64,000 nt of DNA, from positions 31,149 through 95,148 of the forward strand of contig NZ_JACHXW010000014.1 of the NCBI RefSeq assembly GCF_014192395.1. The letters are read 5' to 3'. The stretch is from Paenibacillus endophyticus (GTDB lineage Bacteria; Bacillota; Bacilli; Paenibacillales; Paenibacillaceae). Positions 27,834-35,938 of the stretch are shown one piece after another (position 1 is the first letter of the stretch; each line of letters starts with the position of its first letter). Both the position numbers and the translations under genes were made by a program. The notes under the pieces were generated by a model that was given only the letters and a program-made list of their open reading frames with translations, was not told the DNA's origin and ran no database searches.

Positions 27834-28424
27834 CTAAGCCTTACGGAATGCCTCATTGTAGCAGCGCCTGCACACAGGCTTGTAGTCCTCATTTCCGCCG
27901 ATTAGAATCTGCTCGCCCGCATTCATCGGCTGCCCGTCATGAAAACGAATAACCATGGTAGCCTTGCGGTCGCAGAACCAGCAGATCGTCTTAATCTCCT
28001 CGATCTTGTCTGCCTGTACGAGCAGGTTATAGCTGCCCTCGAACAGCTGGTTTTGGAAATCATTTTTGAGTCCGAACGCCATAACCGGTATGTTCAGCTC
28101 ATCCACGACTGCTGTCAGCTCCAGAATGTGATGCTTCTTCAGAAATTGCGCCTCGTCAATCAGCACGCAATAAATCTTGGAAGGCGCTGCGGCTGCGACA
28201 AACGCCTTCACGCTCTCATAAAGATTAGTGTCCTCCTGAACCGGGATCGCATCCCGTTCAAAGCCGACGCGGGAGCCGACGCGGTCAACGCCTCCTCTTG
28301 CACTGACGGAGGGCGAATAAATAAGCACTTGCTTGCCCTGTTCCTCATAATTATGGGCTACCTTAATGATTTCAAATGATTTGCCGCTGTTCATCGTACC
28401 GTATTTGTAATAAAGCTGTGCCAA
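27834..28424 (-). CDS. tdk: Thymidine kinase (type II)
   Basis: Phosphorylates thymidine to dTMP in the salvage pathway, in the cytosol. About 196 residues: the P-loop GTMNSGKS, the DEAQF Walker-B/catalytic motif, and zinc-ribbon cysteines in CWFC and CRRC. The TTG at 28424 is preferred: GGAGGAG lies 6-7 nt upstream, and the resulting start MAQLYYKYGTMNSGKS aligns with the enterobacterial enzyme (MAQLYFYYSAMNAGKS in Escherichia coli) rather than with the Bacillus subtilis form. It stands alone between terB and an unknown gene. Confidence 0.95.
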   Translation of the reverse strand: MAQLYYKYGTMNSGKSFEIIKVAHNYEEQGKQVLIYSPSVSARGGVDRVGSRVGFERDAIPVQEDTNLYESVKAFVAAAAPSKIYCVLIDEAQFLKKHHILELTAVVDELNIPVMAFGLKNDFQNQLFEGSYNLLVQADKIEEIKTICWFCDRKATMVIRFHDGQPMNAGEQILIGGNEDYKPVCRRCYNEAFRKA

Positions 28425-28477
28425 TCCAATCTCCTCCACAAACAGTCAATGCTCCTATTATACAGGAAGCGGCACCG

Positions 28478-29047
28478 TTATTGTATCGCGAGAAGTCTTG
28501 ACTTCGCTTCACCGTAGGTTTTGACGATTTGCTGAATTTTCTGGAACTCGGGATCGGTTGGCCCTAAATCTGCCATGAACATCCGATGCAAAATTTGATT
28601 ATACATATTTTGACGCGACTCTATCAGCTTGACCTCCATGCTGATCAAGTCTTCCAGATCATTGTCCTCAATTAATCGATCAATATCGATAGTTTCATTG
28701 CCGGAGGAAGAAGGCTGCTCGTCAAAAATCCGATCGGAGCCCCTGCTGATCCGGGGAAGCTGCTCGTATTCCGCTTCCGGCTCCGGCTGCTGGCCAAGCG
28801 GAATGGACGTATTCAATTCGGAGATCATAATGCCCTCTTTGGCAAGCATCACTTGGAACGGACGATGCTGAATGAGATCGGCAATCACGAGCCTGCTCAT
28901 ATCCTTGTTGCGGATCAGCGATGAATCGAATGGATGCAGCACCCACTGCTCGTCGCGATTGAACAGATTGAAGGTAAACCATTCTCCCCCGTATATAAAT
29001 CTTAAATTGATATTCGATTCCGATATAATTTCATAGGTAAACTCCAT
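28478..29047 (-). CDS. Hypothetical protein, function unknown
   Basis: About 189 residues, not recognised. The first 70 residues look like a small beta-rich domain (from MEFTYEIISESNINLRFIYG). A Pro/Glu/Ser-rich acidic linker follows (about 85-125), then a helical C-terminus (from IDRLIEDNDLEDLISMEVKL) that could form a coiled coil. No signal peptide or membrane span. The ATG at 29047 has GGAGG 8-9 nt upstream, so the longer open frame to 29170 is not used. It follows a predicted 31-residue membrane peptide and precedes tdk. Confidence 0.75.
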   Translation of the reverse strand: MEFTYEIISESNINLRFIYGGEWFTFNLFNRDEQWVLHPFDSSLIRNKDMSRLVIADLIQHRPFQVMLAKEGIMISELNTSIPLGQQPEPEAEYEQLPRISRGSDRIFDEQPSSSGNETIDIDRLIEDNDLEDLISMEVKLIESRQNMYNQILHRMFMADLGPTDPEFQKIQQIVKTYGEAKSRLLAIQ

Positions 29048-29117
29048 GTGGCATACCTCCGATCCATCAGTATAATTTTTTCCATTATACCAAATCAGAG
29101 ATAGGCGTAACCAGTCG

Positions 29118-29213
29118 TTACCGCATATCCTGCAAAATCGCTTCCGTTCTCTCCGAGCTTGCGACGACAATCAAGACGATAAGAAGCGTTGCCAAAGCAA
29201 TACCGCTAATCAT
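29118..29213 (-). CDS. Predicted 31-residue single-pass membrane peptide
   Basis: ATG at 29213 with GAGGTGA 7-8 nt upstream encodes MISGIALATLLIVLIVVASSE and a charged tail ending LQDMR, then TAA at 29118-29120. Residues 3-18 form one hydrophobic helix followed by a polar, charged C-terminus. It is too short for standard gene callers. It sits 70 nt upstream of the unknown 189-residue gene on the same strand and may be co-transcribed with it. The function is unknown; expression is inferred only from the good ribosome site and clean frame. Confidence 0.5.
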   Translation of the reverse strand: MISGIALATLLIVLIVVASSERTEAILQDMR

Positions 29214-29292
29214 AACAGGATCACCTCATTTTTTCTTTAAAGCTATGCAGCCGATTTCCAATATATGCACGTACCGCGCGGGAAAAGCCCTC

Positions 29293-29327
29293 CAAAAACA
29301 AAATAAACGAGCCCCGTGAGGGCCCGT
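29293..29327 (-). terminator. Terminator of the xpaC-telA operon
   Basis: ACGGGCCC-tcac-GGGGCTCGT (29307-29327, one mismatch) is followed on the - strand by TTTATTTTGTTTTT. It lies 25 nt after the telA-like stop. Confidence 0.75.
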
Positions 29328-29351
29328 CCAATTTACTATCATAGGCGATGC

Positions 29352-30446
29352 TTATTCCAAAAAACCTTTGGCCGCATTAGTCGGAAGCTCGCGCTGACCC
29401 GCTCCTGCACCCGCTTGAATGCCTAGGCGCTGGCCAACCTTCTGATTGATTTGGGTCATCTTTTCCGTTTGCTGCGAAACGGTTTGAATAATTTGTCGGT
29501 TGGAATTTTCGTATTTGTCCATTGCGGAGAATAAATCCGTCATCGCCCGTTCCACGAGCTCCATGCTCATAGCCGGCTTGGTCAACGCTTGATTCGCTCG
29601 CTCACTCGTTTCGTTCAGCAAGCGCGCATTCTCGGCAAATTGATTGCCCAGCATCTCGTTCGTTGAATTAACCGCTTCAATCGCTTTCATTTGATCGTCA
29701 ATCGCGCTGGCTATAAGCACGGATACCGACATCAAATGCTGTGTTTTATCAATCGAGCTGTCGAGCGCATCCATCAGCTTGTCATTCGTATCATTAATAA
29801 TATCCGTAGCGGCAATAGCCTGCTGATAAAGCATGATCATTTCCGTATATGTCTGAAGCTTCGTTACAACCTTGCGAAGTCCGCGCTCCAGATGCGATTT
29901 CCGATGGTCATTCTCCGGCTTTGCAATTTCATCCTCGAACATTTTCTTAAGACGGTTGCCGTATTCGACCAGCAGCTGCAGGTCATACACATTGTCCAAG
30001 CTGCTGCGCTTCAAGTTGCGCATATGCACAACGTTTTCCTCCAGATTATCGCGTCCGTCCCGCAATGATTTGACGATGACCTGCACATTGGACTTCGCCG
30101 ATTGATATTTATATATATAGTTTTTCATAGGTGCCTTGCGCATGAGCTTCTGTACAAGCGTTAGCTGTTTGCTGCGGCTTAAATCCTCTACTTCGCTGCG
30201 CAGCTTAAGCATATTGCTTGCAACCTCGGAGCGCTTGCCCGACATGAGGTCGGACAACGGACGCTCCAGCATCGTTAAGGTCTGTCCAGAACGCTCCAGC
30301 GTCTTCTGGCCTTTTTTCGTGATTTCATCCATGAGCGAGTCCAGATGCATCGCATCCGTAGTTGCGACCTTTTGCATCGTGACCTGAACTTCCTGTTCCA
30401 GCTTCTGGAGATCTTCATTTCTTAATTGGACGAGTTGTTGTGACAT
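29352..30446 (-). CDS. telA: Toxic anion resistance protein, TelA family (YaaN-like)
   Basis: A 364-residue soluble, almost wholly alpha-helical coiled-coil protein of the TelA/KlaA family. The family is linked to tellurite and cell-envelope stress; its molecular role is unsettled. The central SLDNVYDLQLLVEYGNRLKKM region and the C-terminal repeat-like helices are typical, and the tail ends in a Gly/Ala/Gln-rich stretch. It lies 18 nt after the XpaC-like gene, the same order as xpaC-yaaN in Bacillus subtilis. It is about 15 kb from the ter cluster, and such proteins are often co-regulated with TerD genes. Confidence 0.9.
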   Translation of the reverse strand: MSQQLVQLRNEDLQKLEQEVQVTMQKVATTDAMHLDSLMDEITKKGQKTLERSGQTLTMLERPLSDLMSGKRSEVASNMLKLRSEVEDLSRSKQLTLVQKLMRKAPMKNYIYKYQSAKSNVQVIVKSLRDGRDNLEENVVHMRNLKRSSLDNVYDLQLLVEYGNRLKKMFEDEIAKPENDHRKSHLERGLRKVVTKLQTYTEMIMLYQQAIAATDIINDTNDKLMDALDSSIDKTQHLMSVSVLIASAIDDQMKAIEAVNSTNEMLGNQFAENARLLNETSERANQALTKPAMSMELVERAMTDLFSAMDKYENSNRQIIQTVSQQTEKMTQINQKVGQRLGIQAGAGAGQRELPTNAAKGFLE

Positions 30447-30464
30447 GGCTTGTTTCCCCCTTCA

Positions 30465-31157
30465 TTAATCGGAAAGTCGATAACGTTGTTGAATCAATTC
30501 AGCCTTCGTGCGCAGCTCCATAAGATCCTTCTGCTCTATCGTTTTCGTGTAAAAGGTCAGCTTCGAATCTACATCCTTAATCCCATCGAGCAGAAGCCGC
30601 CTATTCTGGCGCTTCGCTTCGCCGCTCAGCCTAAGGAACGGATTGATCGTCGAGTTCAGATCCCTTCGAACCAGACGAACGATATTATGATTGATGCTGG
30701 CGTCCCCAAGCGCGACCAGATCCGGAATCAGGCGGTTTAAGCGCGCCAGCAGAGCGAGCGTCTTCTGTACGATTTCATCGTCCAAATTGTTCTGCTTGCC
30801 TTCGAGTAGAATCATATCTTCGATAATGCCAATGTACTCCAAGGCTGAAGCTAGCTCGGGATCAGTAATAACCGGCGCAGCGTCTACTGCTGGAGCAGCC
30901 GGTGCCGCTTGCGGAGCCGGAGCTCCCGTTCCTGCAATCGTCTGCTGCAGCGGCGGGTTCTGCTGTCCCTGCTGGAGCTCCGGCCCTTGTGTCCGCTGAT
31001 CGATTTCTTTCCTGCTGCGCTGTCTCAACGACAAGGCGACAAGCAATCCGACCGCGGGTACGGCAATCGCTATATAAGGAGAAGTAACCCAATAAACAAC
31101 AAGTCCCACGGCATAGCTGCCGGCTGCGATGCCTAAGGTTTTTTTCAAACCGCTCAT
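30465..31157 (-). CDS. XpaC-like membrane protein
   Basis: About 230 residues. Two close N-terminal hydrophobic segments (about 10-55, including GSYAVGLVVYWV and IAIAVPAVGLLVAL), a Gln/Pro/Ala-rich linker (about 60-100) and a helical C-terminal domain (about 105-230) fit the XpaC family (5-bromo-4-chloroindolyl phosphate hydrolysis protein), whose members usually sit next to TelA/YaaN. The family name reflects an indicator-dye phenotype, not a known reaction. The ATG at 31157 has GGAGGTG 5 nt upstream; the frame is open to 31187. Confidence 0.82.
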   Translation of the reverse strand: MSGLKKTLGIAAGSYAVGLVVYWVTSPYIAIAVPAVGLLVALSLRQRSRKEIDQRTQGPELQQGQQNPPLQQTIAGTGAPAPQAAPAAPAVDAAPVITDPELASALEYIGIIEDMILLEGKQNNLDDEIVQKTLALLARLNRLIPDLVALGDASINHNIVRLVRRDLNSTINPFLRLSGEAKRQNRRLLLDGIKDVDSKLTFYTKTIEQKDLMELRTKAELIQQRYRLSD

Positions 31158-31213
31158 TGCTGCACCTCCATTCAAACTTGCTTCCATTTAACTCTATACG
31201 TTCGTTATGCTTA

Positions 31214-31243
31214 ATTATCTCGTTTTTCTATCCTAGAAGTCAA
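31214..31243 (-). promoter_or_regulatory. Candidate sigma-A promoter of xpaC-telA
   Basis: On the - strand -35 TTGACT (31238-31243), 18-nt spacer and -10 GATAAT (31214-31219), about 57 nt before the start codon. Confidence 0.5.
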
Positions 31244-31359
31244 TTTTCAAGAAACAAGCTCTGTTAATGAATATTCGACTAAAGAGATCTGGAGGAAGAA
31301 CCGGCTAAAAATAAACGGCAGCCCCGATCCATCGGTGAACTGCCGCATAATTCCTATAT

Positions 31360-31827
31360 TTAACGTTGAACGTTGGCATCAGGAGCTTTGTCCGATACGA
31401 GATTCAATATAATGCCATGCTCAAGCAGCGCTTTTAGCCCGCAAAGCACGATCATATATCCGCCCATGCCGTCAATGGCTTGATTAACGACATCATCCCC
31501 ATCTCCCGTGAAACCCGAATTCGTAATCGTGACAAAGGCTTCGCTATCTGTCCTTCGAGTAAACTGCCACTCAGTCAACGTATGATCCGACCATTCGAGC
31601 AAAATACGTTTGTTTTGTTCGAATTCTTTTACAAAAACATTATCCGAGACCCCGTACATTTCCCAATCCCAGCGAATATGTACGCCCTTTTCCAGTCTTC
31701 CACTGCTCTTCGTAAACCAAAACTTTGTCGTGATGGCCGGATTAACAAACGCCTCGAATACTTCCTCAACTGGCTTGCGGATAAGCATGTCCGCTTTCAC
31801 AATCGGTTCGTGATTTAGGATGATCAT
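31360..31827 (-). CDS. SRPBCC/AHSA1-type ligand-binding protein
   Basis: About 155 residues of the activator-of-Hsp90/polyketide-cyclase-like SRPBCC fold. The start IVKADMLIRKPVEEVFEAF, the FWFTKSSGRLEKG segment and the C-terminal helix with GGYMIVLCGLKALLEHG are typical. These proteins hold a hydrophobic pocket; no substrate can be named. ATG at 31827 with AAGGAG 8 nt upstream. It appears monocistronic. Confidence 0.85.
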   Translation of the reverse strand: MIILNHEPIVKADMLIRKPVEEVFEAFVNPAITTKFWFTKSSGRLEKGVHIRWDWEMYGVSDNVFVKEFEQNKRILLEWSDHTLTEWQFTRRTDSEAFVTITNSGFTGDGDDVVNQAIDGMGGYMIVLCGLKALLEHGIILNLVSDKAPDANVQR

Positions 31828-32083
31828 CAATGTATCTCCTTTTCGCAAAAGATTTCTTTCATTATAACATAAGCAGACAGATGCTATTCTTACTCCTTCC
31901 TGCTATACTTGCGCTGTAATCATAGCGGTCCGAATGGCCATGAATAACAGGCCGTTTCCAGCCTCTAATTTTCCTTTTGGATTTATCGTACAAGATCATC
32001 ACTCCCAAACCAGCCTTTGCTTTGCATTCGAACAACATTTCCTCCGAAAATAAAAATCTTCTTTTTTGGTTTATCCGCCTCTC

Positions 32084-32818
32084 CTATGCTATAACCTGTC
32101 TACTCCGCTTGCTCTGCAACTTTCCAATGCAAAAGTACATGAACCATCCAAAAAAGGCACCGCTGGCGTAATAGATCATATCATTAACATTTAACATGCC
32201 TGTATGCGTTAAGTATTGAAACCATTCTACGGTCGCGCCGATTATACAAGAATAAATAACGATTCGATGCGGCGCCGAAACCTTAAATAGCAAGGGGAAG
32301 AAAAAACCCAACGGAATAAATAATAAGCCGACACCTATCGCCGTACTGAAAAATGTAATGTCAAAAGCATTCCTTGTCGCAACCCAAAATACCGATTGGT
32401 AAATTTCACGGTCCATTTGTTTAAACGGAATTAAATGATGATAAAAATGATTTCCCCAATCGAAGCTTAACGTCACGCCTTCATCGAAACCTTCATGCAT
32501 GATACGACTATATTTTCCGATAAATAAAACCAAAACTCCGATCCCTATATAGCCGATGAATGAAAACCATAAAAATAATTGGTACACCTTTTTGAAAGGA
32601 TGCAAGCTTTTCTCCATGCCTTTATGTATGACAACAGCATCCCCAAAATCATATACGGCACACTTTTCTGCGTCGTTTTCCTGGAGGCCCTTATCTATGT
32701 ATTCCATTTTCAACGAGATTAAATGGTCTTGAAATTCCTCGAGCAGTTCCTTCTTTGTTATAGGTTCACATTCGAGCTTCAAAGAAATCTGAATTAAATA
32801 TCGTTGGATAGGACTCAT
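32084..32818 (-). CDS. VanZ-like membrane protein with N-terminal PadR-associated prefix domain
   Basis: A 244-residue membrane protein. The first 75 residues are soluble and helical (from MSPIQRYLIQISLKLECEPI), like the 'permease prefix' domains found next to PadR regulators. About five membrane helices follow, and the C-terminal half resembles VanZ (GATVEWFQYLTHTGMLNVNDMI). VanZ-type proteins are linked to glycopeptide tolerance, but the reaction is unknown. The start overlaps the padR stop by 4 nt (ATGA), so expression is coupled to the regulator. Confidence 0.78.
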   Translation of the reverse strand: MSPIQRYLIQISLKLECEPITKKELLEEFQDHLISLKMEYIDKGLQENDAEKCAVYDFGDAVVIHKGMEKSLHPFKKVYQLFLWFSFIGYIGIGVLVLFIGKYSRIMHEGFDEGVTLSFDWGNHFYHHLIPFKQMDREIYQSVFWVATRNAFDITFFSTAIGVGLLFIPLGFFFPLLFKVSAPHRIVIYSCIIGATVEWFQYLTHTGMLNVNDMIYYASGAFFGWFMYFCIGKLQSKRSRQVIA

Positions 32819-33141
32819 GTGGCACCCTCCGTAACGTTGATAATCATCCTATTGATATCCTTCCAATCCTTTAGCTTGCGCGATAATTCCGTCTTGCCGC
32901 TTTCGGTTATGCGATAATATTTGCGCCTTCCGCCATCGCTCGTTTCTCCCCAATACGATTCTACAAATGCCTTATTTTCCAAACGTTTTAGCGCAGGATA
33001 CAGGGTTCCCTCACTCATATCATACAAGTCATTGCTTCTTAGCTTTAAGCTCTTCACAATCTCATAGCCGTACGAATCGCACCGTTTCAATTCGGATAAC
33101 AATAATAGATCAATGCTGCCCTTCATCATTTCTTTATCCAA
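32815..33141 (-). CDS. PadR family transcriptional regulator
   Basis: A 108-residue winged-helix repressor: LLLLSELKRCDSYGYEIVKSL, MSEGTLYPALKRLE (recognition helix) and GGRRKYYRITESGK (wing) are classic for the family. Together with the VanZ-like gene it forms a typical regulator-membrane target pair, usually autoregulated and induced by envelope-active compounds. No operator could be defined by eye. Confidence 0.93.
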   Translation of the reverse strand: MDKEMMKGSIDLLLLSELKRCDSYGYEIVKSLKLRSNDLYDMSEGTLYPALKRLENKAFVESYWGETSDGGRRKYYRITESGKTELSRKLKDWKDINRMIINVTEGAT

Positions 33142-33245
33142 CTAAGACACCTCCAAAATCATTCATTTAAATTGTAAAGCAATGTACATCGTAATACAAG
33201 GTATATTGAAACCATTAGCCTAACCGTATCCTCTCCATTCAAATG

Positions 33246-33286
33246 AAAAGAGGTTCAGCCAAGTAGCTCAGGCTGAACCTCTCTTA
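33246..33286 (-). terminator. Terminator after the hybrid sensor kinase gene
   Basis: AGAGGTTCAGCC and GGCTGAACCTCT form a 12-bp stem with a 10-nt loop; on the - strand TTTTCATTT follows. About 80 nt separate it from the stop codon. Confidence 0.8.
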
Positions 33287-33368
33287 TGAAAGGGCAGATT
33301 GTTATCGTGGTTAAACACTAGATCGTATGCAGCACATTTCCCCCCATACACTACCAAGCTTTCTTCCA

Positions 33369-35726
33369 TCACGCCCAATGCTTTAACACACGTTTTACTT
33401 CATTCGCTCCCAATGGTTTGCAGATGTAATCGTCCATGCCGGAAGCCAGGCAAAGGTCTCGGTCTTCCTTCCGAGCCAATGCCGTTACTGCCACTATAAC
33501 TGGACGCTTCGTTTTCCCTTGCAGCTGCCGAATGGTAGCCGCAGCTTCCAATCCGTTCTTTCCAGGCATTTGCAAGTCCATAAACACGATATCGAAATCC
33601 TCCAGTGTGACGGCCTTTACAGTTTCGTCACCATCCTGAGCCCACTTCGGCTCATACCCTAATTTGCGCAGCAGAGTGGTCAGCAAGAAACGGTTGACTG
33701 CATCATCATCTGCGATCAGGATGTTCAACGGCCCCTCATTCACCTTAGAAAGAATGGCCGGCTTATTGCTGGTCTCGATTCCGTTCAGAGGTGACAATGG
33801 CTCCTGAACCGTTTCTTTTTGAATTGTCCGGAATGGCAGCGTGAAGCAGAAGGTAGAACCCTCATTTTCGCGGCTTTTCACTCCGATTGCACCGCCCATC
33901 AGCTCCACCAGCTTCTTCGATATCGCAAGGCCTAGCCCGGTTCCCCCGTATTTTCGGTTCATCGCGGGATGCAGCTGAGAAAAGGACTGGAAGAGAAGGT
34001 CGAGCTTGTCATCTGGAATTCCAATGCCCGTATCCGTTACAAGGAACTGCAATAAGCACTCGTTCGGATTTCGGGTCGATAGCATCTCTACGGAGAGTGA
34101 TACCTTTCCTTGATTTGTGAATTTAACCGCGTTACCGATGAGGTTCACCAGAATCTGACGCAGCCTGCTCCCATCGCCGATCAGGGTGGACGGGATATGC
34201 TCCTCCAGCCGGAATGACAGCTTAATGCCTTGACTCGATGCACGGGGCGAGAAAAGCTCTATGGCACTTTGAAGCAGCGGCGCCAATTGGATGTCCTCCT
34301 GATGTAGATCCAGCTTGCCCGCTTCAATCTGGCTGAAGTCAAGCATTTCGTTCAGTATCCGGAGCAGGGCGTAGCCGCTCTCTTTAATCGTTGCTGCATA
34401 TACGCGCTGCTCTTCCAATAGCTCTGTTTCGATTAGAAGCTCCGTCATTCCGATAATTCCGTTCATCGGAGTACGTATCTCATGGCTCATCATGGCTAGA
34501 AATTCTGATTTCGCCCGATCCGCTTTTTCCGCAGACTCCTTGGCACGCAGGATTTCCTTCTCCCCCGTAATGTCGCGGAAAACAACGACCGATCCTTTCA
34601 GCTCGCCTTTGTCCCACAGCGGTGCCGCATGATATTCCGCCAAAAATGTTGAGCCATCATTGCGCCAGAATATCGCTTCCGAATTGTAATGCGGCCTCCC
34701 TTCCCGAATGGCCTGAACCAACGGATGATCATCGGTCGGCAGAGAGCGGCCTGCATGTTCGTTCTCTTCCTCCTTGAATCCCAGCATCTCTTCACCGGCG
34801 GGATTCAGAAACATCGCTTTTCCAAAAGAGTCCGTGCCGAGAATGCCTTCGGAAACGGAGTCTAATATCAGCTTGTTTTGACCGCTGAGATTCTCGATAT
34901 GTTCCAGATAACGCTGACGTTCCGTAATGTCAACCGTAATGCCATACACGCCGACGATCTCACCGTTCACAATAATAGGCACATTCGTAGAATTGATTTC
35001 TACAAGGTGACCGCTTTTGTGGATGATGGTGAGATCGTAGCTTTGCGGCTCGCCCTGTTTGGCCAAATTAAAATGGTAAAGGGTCTTATGCAAATCTTTC
35101 GGATGCACGATTGGACCCCAGTACATGCCTATCAATTCCTCCAGCTTGTATCCGGTAATCTTCTCTAGATTCGCATTAGCCGTAAGGTAATCGCCGTCCA
35201 AATTCATCGAATATACGGCAGCCGGGTTGTGGTCGAACAAAGATTTGTACCGCTGCTCGCTCTCCTGAACAAGCTTATCTGCGTGGATCGTATCCGTAAT
35301 GTCCCGCGAAATAGCGATTATTTCTCCCGGATTGCCTTGATCATCAAACAAATACCGGATAGAAAATTCCACCCACTTATATTGTCCGTCCTTATGGAGG
35401 CAGCGAGATTTCAAGATACGCCCTTCAGTATCCTTATCGAACAAGAATTCCCGGACGTTGTCTCGGTCTTCTGGATGCATAAGAGACATGCAGTTCATTC
35501 CGATCATCTCTTCGGGTTCATAACCCAGCAGGCTCCGACAGCTTGGAGATGAATAGTTTATAGTGGTGTTCTCACCAGGCTTGATGAGGGCAATCCAATT
35601 CGGAGATACCTCTGTCAACATACGGTGCCGTCGCTCGCTTCGCTTAAGTTCTTCTATCTGGGAACGCAAAGCGGCGATTTCATAGGCCTGTTGGGTAATG
35701 AAGGAATCGCGGGGGTCATCCGCCAT
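33369..35726 (-). CDS. Cytosolic hybrid sensor histidine kinase with three PAS domains and a receiver domain
   Basis: A 785-residue protein: three PAS/PAC domains (about 38-150, 155-275, 290-400), a HisKA domain with the phospho-accepting His in MSHEIRTPMNG (about 414), a HATPase_c domain (N, G1 and G2 boxes, about 525-645) and a C-terminal receiver with the phospho-accepting Asp in VFMDLQMPG (about 714). No membrane span, so it senses an internal signal. There is no separate response regulator or output gene beside it, so phosphotransfer must go to partners elsewhere. It lies alone between PadR/VanZ and the ter biosynthetic genes. Confidence 0.95.
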   Translation of the reverse strand: MADDPRDSFITQQAYEIAALRSQIEELKRSERRHRMLTEVSPNWIALIKPGENTTINYSSPSCRSLLGYEPEEMIGMNCMSLMHPEDRDNVREFLFDKDTEGRILKSRCLHKDGQYKWVEFSIRYLFDDQGNPGEIIAISRDITDTIHADKLVQESEQRYKSLFDHNPAAVYSMNLDGDYLTANANLEKITGYKLEELIGMYWGPIVHPKDLHKTLYHFNLAKQGEPQSYDLTIIHKSGHLVEINSTNVPIIVNGEIVGVYGITVDITERQRYLEHIENLSGQNKLILDSVSEGILGTDSFGKAMFLNPAGEEMLGFKEEENEHAGRSLPTDDHPLVQAIREGRPHYNSEAIFWRNDGSTFLAEYHAAPLWDKGELKGSVVVFRDITGEKEILRAKESAEKADRAKSEFLAMMSHEIRTPMNGIIGMTELLIETELLEEQRVYAATIKESGYALLRILNEMLDFSQIEAGKLDLHQEDIQLAPLLQSAIELFSPRASSQGIKLSFRLEEHIPSTLIGDGSRLRQILVNLIGNAVKFTNQGKVSLSVEMLSTRNPNECLLQFLVTDTGIGIPDDKLDLLFQSFSQLHPAMNRKYGGTGLGLAISKKLVELMGGAIGVKSRENEGSTFCFTLPFRTIQKETVQEPLSPLNGIETSNKPAILSKVNEGPLNILIADDDAVNRFLLTTLLRKLGYEPKWAQDGDETVKAVTLEDFDIVFMDLQMPGKNGLEAAATIRQLQGKTKRPVIVAVTALARKEDRDLCLASGMDDYICKPLGANEVKRVLKHWA

Positions 35727-35901
35727 GCTTTTGCAGCTCCTCGCAGCTAGGTAAGTTTCCTAAGCTATATCAATTTATATTCTATATAGTACACGTTACG
35801 GTGACGCTTTAAAACAGTTCGCAAGTATATAACCATATGAGTCCGCCTGTATTTCCTATAGTCGAATAGTCCATCCTATATACTCAACGCATACCTGTCA
35901 T

Positions 35902-35932
35902 AAAAAAAGAAGGGACGGCTGCCCCTTCTTCT
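35902..35932 (-). terminator. Terminator at the end of the ter cluster
   Basis: AAGAAGGG/CCCTTCTT stem around GCAGCCG, followed on the - strand by TTTTTTTATG; it ends about 7 nt after the ATP-grasp stop. Confidence 0.85.
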
Positions 35933-35938
35933 TATACG

